From Bactericera cockerelli (taxonomy: Eukaryota; Arthropoda; Insecta; Hemiptera; Triozidae): a stretch of DNA of 64,000 bases. The stretch's first letter is position 1. Each line of letters begins with the position of its first letter. This document shows positions 58,201 to 64,000 of this stretch, one piece after another. The DNA is taken from contig CM044958.1 in assembly GCA_024516035.1 (NCBI GenBank), positions 3,490,832-3,554,831 on the forward strand, read 5' to 3'. Made by a program: the position numbers and the translations under genes. Below the pieces are notes generated by a model, which was not told the origin of the DNA, made no database searches, and worked only from the letters and a program-made list of their open reading frames with translations.

Positions 58201-59449
58201 GCTTCGTCTGGATGTTCTGCTAGTTCTCCTTCTTTGTCGTTATTGTTGTCTCTTCTGTTACTTCTTCTTTGAACTTCTCTCGCCCCTGTAACTTCATTTC
58301 TCGTTGCTATTTCTACAACTTATACAGAATATGTCTATCTTTTGAATGCCTCTGTTATTTCTCCACCTTTTCTTATATCATCATCATATGATGAATGATC
58401 AGAGTATGTGTTTTTCACATGACTTTGAGTCAAATGACTTTTGCTGTACCAGTAGGATGATTACCTATAGTATGATCGCATTCTCAATGATATGTGACTG
58501 AAAATATGTGAACACGTAGCTTAATTCAGGACTCCGAACACAAACATGTATTAGTACAGTGTTTATTTTCCCAACACGGCAACTATGTAAACACCTATGT
58601 ACTTGTGCATTATACTTCTTTCAAATTTTCTACTAGGCTACATGTACTCGTATTTCAATTTATTTATTTCTGTTCTTTCCATCTTCTTTTTTCATTGTTT
58701 AATACACCCAAATCCCATTGCTTTACATTAATCTTATTCTTTTCTCCTGTCTTCTACTTTATTTTTCACTTTACTCACTTCTTCTTCCGTCTTTCCTCCC
58801 GTTCCACTTCCACTGTCGCGTCGCTTACTTTCTCTAACATCTTCTCCTTCTTCGCCCAACGCCTTACTTTCGCGATCATTCCTTCATCCACCTCGCGTTC
58901 GCGTTTTAATTTATTCCCATTTGTGTTGAAATATGAGTTCAGAAACAACAAAAATGTTTTCTAATTTGTGAAATTATAAGTTTGCTGAAAACGACACATG
59001 TTGTTCAGCAAGGAGACATTGCGTCAGCAGTTTGCTGCTTGAGATGTTGTTAGACATTCATATTGTTCGGGAGACATTAAAATTCATTCGTTGGGAAGCA
59101 AATGTGTGGCTGTTACGATGTTGCTTTTCTCACCTTTTGTCTTTGGTAAAATTCAGGAACAATTGCTTCGACTTAGACTATTTTTACTTCACGTGAATTA
59201 ACAAGAGATCATCATCTTGATTAAGTTTGCTTTGCTTTCAACAAAAACTATGGCCTTTTCATGACGGCCATCAATATTACTGAGAGTACCAATATTACCT
59301 ACCAATAGTACACTCTCATCCATTCAGAGAGTGTTGGAATAAATGGATATTACTGCCACGTTTAGTATACACTAGTCCATTAGTGGTTCTGTGAACGTGA
59401 ACTGTAAACCTCACACGAATTTAACTAACCTTACCCTTACCAAGTGGCA
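55201..59449. other. long stretch without recognised genes
   Basis: C8 run at about 55260. The segments 55480-55740 and 56070-56420 are GC-balanced and unique in the window; the second contains TTTCAAAGGAG and ACATCAAAGGAT, TCF/LEF-like words. Pyrimidine-rich tract at 58140-58370 and 58670-58910. Inverted pair TAGGTAGCTATAGCTACCTA at 57484-57503. Open frames at 57539-57793 and 58605-58964 have no recognisable motifs. Confidence 0.45.
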
Positions 59450-59770
59450 CTACAGCCCGATGTGAGCCTTGGCCTCCTCAACAATACGCCTCCAAACAAG
59501 TCTGTCCTTCACCAAATTTCCCCATCCTTTCACTTTTCTTGTTTTCAGGTCACTTTGAACTTGGTCCATCCATCTAAGGCGTGGTCTTCCTTTTTTCCTT
59601 GGGTTGTATAATTTGGCATTTAATATTTTTTCTTCTTCCATTCGTTGGATGTGGCCAAACCATCTGAGTCATTGATTTCCTGGTTGTTGCGGATTCTCCA
59701 GTCTGTTTCATTAATTTGAATGCCTCCATAGATTTTCCTTACTATTTTCCTTTATCCATCGCATTATAAA
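59450..59770 (-). pseudogene. RTE-like LINE, C-terminal fossil
   Basis: Minus-strand frames read RWFGHIQRMEEEKILNAKLY, KKGRPRLRWMDQVQSDLK and DRLVWRRIVEEAKAHIGL then stop, the familiar C-terminal block after the RT domain in RTE-like and related LINE proteins. Upstream, in shifted frame, IYGGIQINETDWRIRNNQEIN matches the region normally about 25-30 residues further 5', so a deletion or frameshift lies near 59680. No RT catalytic domain remains. Confidence 0.85.
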
Positions 59771-59979
59771 TGTTCAATCAAGCATGAGGACATCAAGACC
59801 TTTCATTCAATACCCCACTCGATAGGTTAACAATAAATAAAGAGGTGCTACGTGCTATATTAAACTGTTAGCGTAATGGGACTTCTTGTCTCGAGCCGAC
59901 TACTATACTATACTACACTATAGGTTTTAATGATAAAATATCAATTGGCTCTTTTTTTGGCCCTTTTTCGATTTTTTAG
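59771..59979. other. non-coding DNA
   Basis: Nothing recognised. Confidence 0.5.
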
Positions 59980-60300
59980 TGCGGCCCCCTTAGCTTTCAC
60001 GATCACCAAAACTACTGAACTCAAATATATCTTTTCAACGACTCTACAAAATTTCAAGAGCCTTACTTGTTTCAATAATAATGGAAGAATCGTTTTCAAT
60101 TTTCACCAAAACGGCCCCTATTTGGCCTCGAGTGGTTTTGTTCCGTCCAAAAAATATAGGTAAAATTTTAGGACCCGAATGAATATGTATACTAAATTTC
60201 AATAATTTTGAAGAATCTGATCGAGAGTTATCGCGGAACAGACAACAGACATACATACATACACACAGACAAACGAAAGCCAAATTGTCTAGTACCCAAG
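59980..60300 (+). repeat. repeat tail ending in (CATA)n/(CACA)n
   Basis: CTCTACAAAATTTCAAGAGCC, CCAAAACGGCCCCTATTTGG and TATACTAAATTTCAATAATT followed by a CATACATACATACACACAGAC microsatellite. Organisation parallels 6310-6610 (AAATTTCA phrases then a tetranucleotide repeat). Probable degraded TE 3' end. Confidence 0.45.
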
Positions 60301-62146
60301 TTAAAACAGAACCTCACTGTATTCGGTTAGTTAGACTCATCAATCTCATCATACTAAAACAATGAAAATGTCAACTAGAATACGCACCTACATCATAAAA
60401 CAACTCAATGGACTTGAAATACGAACTTTCAGTAGGAATAGTGTGAGAGAATAAATTTCCAACCTTATGGATGAAAAATGGGCTGAATTTGTCCCCCTCA
60501 AAGACTGGTGCTATTTGCAGAGGCACTTAGGAGGAAGAAAAAGTGCTGCACAATTCTATCCCTCTCTTCTATCTCGTCCTACCCCATCCAACCTATCTCT
60601 CCAGAGTGAACAATGAAATTGTCATATTGGAAAATTATTATATTATTCCCCGGTACATAATGTAGGACTATTATATTTTCCCAGAAGTTTCTCACCAAGG
60701 GGTGACGGGGGGACGGCATACAAATTTATACATTTTCTGGCAACTTTTCAGGAACTTTTTCCACCCATTCTCGTTTTCTGATGCCTCTTTTGTTCGTGAG
60801 GTAGAGTGTGCCTCAATTATTCATTCTCTGAACGATTGTCATTGCATGGGCTGCTCAGGCTGCAGTGGGGAGTTACTGTCGCACTTTGGGACAAATAATT
60901 AATAGGAATACTCGTATACTACATATCTTATTACCAGGAAATTAATAGAATACCTATTGTTATAAAAGGAGAGAAAAAGGACGATCTGTATGCAGATGAA
61001 ATGGCATGATAGAAGAGGGATCACTTGACCTTTTATTAAATTTATCATACACATAAAAGTTATCTAAATGAAAAATACACACTGTAAGATTCTTGGACTT
61101 CCGAGAAGTCTTAATTGAACTTTATAAATACTGGTAAACAAAGATGATGTGATACTCGTATAATGATGTAGGTCTAAGTATCATCATATTGTGTGATTTT
61201 TCCAACATATTATTGATATCCTTTAGGAAAATCAGAAGGAACGAAATTGACAAAGGCCGGATTGAAATATTGAAAAATCATGTATCAAGTTATAGAAGTC
61301 AAGAAAGATCCGAATGGAAACTTGAAGTATCATAATTATATTCCATTCTAAAGATTCCGACAAAGGCTTGGTCATTATATTATGCTGATCCTTCATTTAA
61401 CACCCATTCAAGTAAGGAGGCATCTTCAATGGCAGAATATGGAAGGTGATGAAATCAACGCTTAATTCTCAGAGCTCACAGTTGACTGGATTTCCACCTC
61501 CTCTCTACCGTCCCCTCTCCTCTCATCCCGTTTTCTGCCTCCTTTCTCACTTCATTTCTCTCCTTTCTGCTCCTCTCCTCTTCCAACTCTCTTTTCCTGT
61601 TTTATCGTCCAGAGCCGCTATTGTTCATATCCACTTGACTTCAACCACAAAAGCTTTGTGTGAAGTGGAGATGAGGGAAGATAAAATGCGAAAGAGGAAA
61701 AGGCGGTGGACGAGGAGGTGAAAATGACCGTTTTGCTGCGGAGCAAAAAGTGCTGAGACCGTAAGAGAGGTGAAAAATATAGTGTATACTTAAATACCCT
61801 TGTATGTGTATGACTGTATGTATTTATATACGAGATATAGGTATTTATCATGTAATATCAAAATGAAACCTAGCGTCCCTTTAACCATTAGGCCTCACTA
61901 CAACCTCTGTTTCCCTTCTTTTCTCTGCTTTTTTTTACTTTCCGTTTCTCTATCTTTCCTTGCCAGCGTATCCTTCTATTTGCGCCTCTTTTTTATCTAC
62001 CTTCCGTCCTCTTATCTTCTTCATCTTCCATTTCCCTCCATATTTCACCTCCTCTCTTTTTTCCTTTCCTCAACATCTCTGAACGCCTCCTCCATTTTCT
62101 GCTTACTGTCCTTCATTAAGAGTTTGCAGTTTTTTACTGCCTCCTT
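60301..62146. other. non-coding DNA with pyrimidine-rich tracts
   Basis: CT-rich at 61490-61610 and 61895-62146. The related open frames are artefacts. No gene recognised. Confidence 0.55.
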
Positions 62147-62156
62147 CTCCTTTCAT

Positions 62157-62160
<4 letters not shown>
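62147..62160. repeat. 14-bp target-site duplication, left
   Basis: CTCCTTTCATGTTT is perfectly repeated at 62440-62453, on the other side of the 5S-derived SINE. Confidence 0.88.
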
Positions 62161-62193
<33 letters not shown>

Positions 62194-62439
62194 TGGGGTT
62201 TAACGTCGCTTTCAACTGCCATGGTCATATCACGACGGGGGTTTTACCCTCCATTCGCAGGAAACTCACAAACCTGCTACTCACATTGACCTCACCCAGC
62301 CTGAGTGGGGCCGGGAAAAGCCAGCGTCACGAGAATTAGAATTTGAATGGTCACCCATCCAAGTCTTAACCTCGCTGGATGTCGCTTAACTTCGGTGTTC
62401 TGAAGGGAACCGGTGTATTCAACATGCCATCGACGCTGG
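62158..62439 (-). repeat. 5S rRNA-derived SINE with poly(A), young copy
   Basis: Minus strand: 5S head (62346-62439) GCCAGCGTCGATGGCATG, GAATACACCGGTTCCCTTC, AACACCGAAGTTAAGCGACA, CTTGGATGGGTGACC, which preserves the 5S internal promoter region. Then the module (62195-62340) with GGCCCCACTCAGGCTGGGTG, GCGAATGGAGGGTAAAACC and GACGTTAAACCCC. Then a poly(A) of about 33 (plus-strand T run 62158-62190). Perfect 14-bp TSD. A 5S gene would be ~120 nt without a poly(A) or the module, so this is a retroposon of SINE3 type. Confidence 0.95.
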
Positions 62440-62453
62440 CTCCTTTCATGTTT
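62440..62453. repeat. 14-bp target-site duplication, right
   Basis: Perfect copy of 62147-62160. Confidence 0.88.
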
Positions 62454-63404
62454 GAAATTTCTAAATGCAAAACTAACTAGATTTTGTCATTGGATGAGTT
62501 CAGCTGACACAGTTGGAAATTAAGTTGGGCCCTTCTAGCCTCGTGTCGATCTTGGTAATGTATTTGCGATTGTTCTTGTTGTGATTGTGATAACAAGAGT
62601 CTTCTCATCGACACTCACGTTTCCATCATTTCTTACAATGACATTACATCAAAAATATTTTGTTGCATAAGCACCTAATGTTGGGTGAGAAATTGCCTCT
62701 GGACATTTTAGAGCGAGAGTTGTAATGTTCCAGTATCTCTTTAAGTTTCTCCTTATATTTCGACCACCTATATGAATTGAGAGAATCGCAACTCTTGAGT
62801 CTTACCTCTCATTAACGTGAGATTTATCAACTCTTAAACTAGTTCGTCCAAAAAATTTTTTTTATTTTTTTATTTTTCATGAAACTCACCTGTCATGAGG
62901 TTGAGATTTAGGATCCAGCCAAAAATAGACAAGTCAACAAGAGAGTTCCACGTGCAGAGTTGCAGATTGAACTTTGGACACACACATTTCCCCGCTAATA
63001 ACAATAGCCAATCAAAAATAACAAATTGTTAATGTAGGCCTATCAGCCAATCAGGATGCTCAAGACTAGAATCGTAAGGTTCGGACCGACTATTCACCTC
63101 ACTTACCAGAATGCTGACATACGACCATACCTTGTAGCAATCAATTCAAAGCTCAAGAAAAGAGTGCATTGTGCGATAGAGTACTAACTGATAACTTGCC
63201 TAACTCTACGAGTACATTGGAAGAGGAAGTAGGAATACTGCATCAAGGTAACCAAGAGAGTCACAGATCTCATATTCTCACCAAGTAGTCAAAGTACACT
63301 ATGAAGGTGAAATTATGCTGCATGCTCTCAGTAATAATTGAACATGTTTATATTAGGAAAACCTCATGTTCATGTAGTATAATATCAGCTCTGCGATTTT
63401 CACT
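62454..63404. other. AT-rich non-coding DNA upstream of tRNA-Leu
   Basis: No TE or coding gene recognised. AT-rich upstream flank of the tRNA gene. Confidence 0.5.
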
Positions 63405-63487
63405 GTCAGGTTGGCCGAGCGGTCTAAGGCGCCAGATTTAAGCTCTGGTTCCCAATTGGGAGCGTGGGTTCGAACCCCACACCTGAC
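63405..63487 (+). tRNA. tRNA-Leu (anticodon TAA)
   Basis: An 83-nt cloverleaf. The acceptor GTCAGGT (63405-63411) pairs fully with ACCTGAC (63481-63487). The D arm contains TGGCCGAGCGGTCTAAGG (A box). The anticodon stem CCAGA/TCTGG encloses TTTAAGC with anticodon TAA, reading UUA. A long class II variable arm (TTCCCAATTGGGAGC) and T arm GTGGG-TTCGAAC-CCCAC (B box) follow. No intron and no encoded CCA, as is usual for nuclear eukaryotic tRNAs. Acceptor and T stem are fully paired, so it is likely functional. Minus-strand open frames over it are shadows. Confidence 0.98.
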
Positions 63488-63491
63488 AAAC

Positions 63492-63497
63492 TTTTTT
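63492..63497 (+). terminator. Pol III terminator of tRNA-Leu
   Basis: T6 five bases after the tRNA 3' end. Confidence 0.9.
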
Positions 63498-64000
63498 CGG
63501 TCCATCCAATAATTTATCTTTGTTGTTGTATGTTTTGTTTTTTTATTTTTTGTCATCTTCTCTGGAGTTTTTATTTTTCTAAAGGTTTGTTGGAAAAGTT
63601 TTTCTTGTATCTGCATTCAGTTCTACTATATGCATCATGTTTGCAATTGTTCTTTCTAGTGTGTCCTGAATCCTGATACTTATATTTTTAAATATAAGAT
63701 TTTTTTATAAGCATTGTTGGAAAAAAATTTTTTCTTCTCTTGTTAGTTTCGTGCCATTCGCTTTCACTGCCATACCATTTCTAGCTCTCGGGCCACGTGT
63801 TTCAATTTGGACAGACCAAGTAAATAGTTTGATGATACGGTGTCACCCAGTGAACTCATTTAGCATTAATTTGTTATGGGGTAATAGTTTCTCTGGCCTT
63901 TGTTTTTTTTTTCTAATTGCACTTGAAAAAAAGTTTGTATTGCTCCAAATGGAAAAACACCTGGGCTCAGGGAGCTAGGCATTGGAGTGTCCAGTTGGAT
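63498..64000. other. T-rich non-coding DNA
   Basis: No gene recognised to the window end; the open frame at 63751-63978 lacks recognisable motifs. Confidence 0.5.

Overview
This window looks like intergenic or intronic DNA from an animal nuclear genome, most likely an insect. It is AT-rich by eye, has no prokaryotic gene layout, and holds one convincing Pol III gene (tRNA-Leu). The rest is a dense set of transposable elements and simple repeats. The taxon is inferred from the element mix (CR1/Jockey-type and RTE-like LINEs, several tRNA-headed SINEs, a 5S rRNA-headed SINE, Helitron, mariner- and pogo-like MITEs). A hemipteran is possible, but I cannot prove the order from sequence alone. No host protein-coding gene could be recognised. 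Nearly all open frames are short, or are read through pyrimidine/purine tracts, (GT)n, or minisatellites.

Layout. 1-5 kb: AT-rich DNA with a tRNA-headed SINE (SINE-A), a SINE-B fragment, a pogo-like MITE and a LINE C-terminal fossil. 6-6.6 kb: a repeat with a GACA microsatellite. 10.9-13.5 kb: SINE-C, two copies of repeat D and a TA-flanked mariner-like MITE. 16.6 kb: SINE-B with target-site duplications (TSDs). 19.4-20.6 kb: a non-autonomous Helitron carrying 186-bp internal repeats and a long GT tract. 23.3-25.2 kb: SINE-B copies and an ATT-tailed short repeat. 26.8 kb: a GC-rich double hairpin. 28.3-28.9 kb: a near-perfect palindrome with ~295-bp arms. 29.2-30.1 kb: a GGTACC-rich degenerate array. 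30.7-33.1 kb: SINE-A and other tRNA-headed repeats. 35.4-36.5 kb: a SINE-B with perfect 21-bp TSD and a 5S-headed SINE. 37-41.7 kb: strand-skewed tracts, a 45-bp minisatellite, SINE-C and a 5S SINE. 42-46.3 kb: SINE-A, SINE-B, 5S SINE, repeat D, LINE 3' ends, poly-C and CTTCTC tracts. 47.7-49.1 kb: a 73-bp minisatellite repeating the palindrome TGACGTCA. 50.7-53.1 kb: a LINE whose reverse-transcriptase frame is broken by one stop codon. 54.4-55.2 kb: SINE-C and a LINE 3' end. 59.4-59.8 kb: an RTE-like LINE fossil. 62.1-62.5 kb: a 5S-headed SINE with poly(A) and perfect TSD. 63.4 kb: tRNA-Leu(TAA).

How the parts relate. The most interesting point is modularity. The 5S rRNA-headed SINE and the tRNA-headed SINE-A share the same ~120-bp downstream module, so one body has been joined to two different Pol III promoters. 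The 62-kb 5S copy has a 14-bp perfect TSD and a ~33-nt poly(A), which suggests recent mobility. The SINEs need an outside LINE for movement. The 51-kb LINE has an (ATT)n tail, so it fits the ATT-tailed short repeats better than the poly(A)-tailed 5S SINE.
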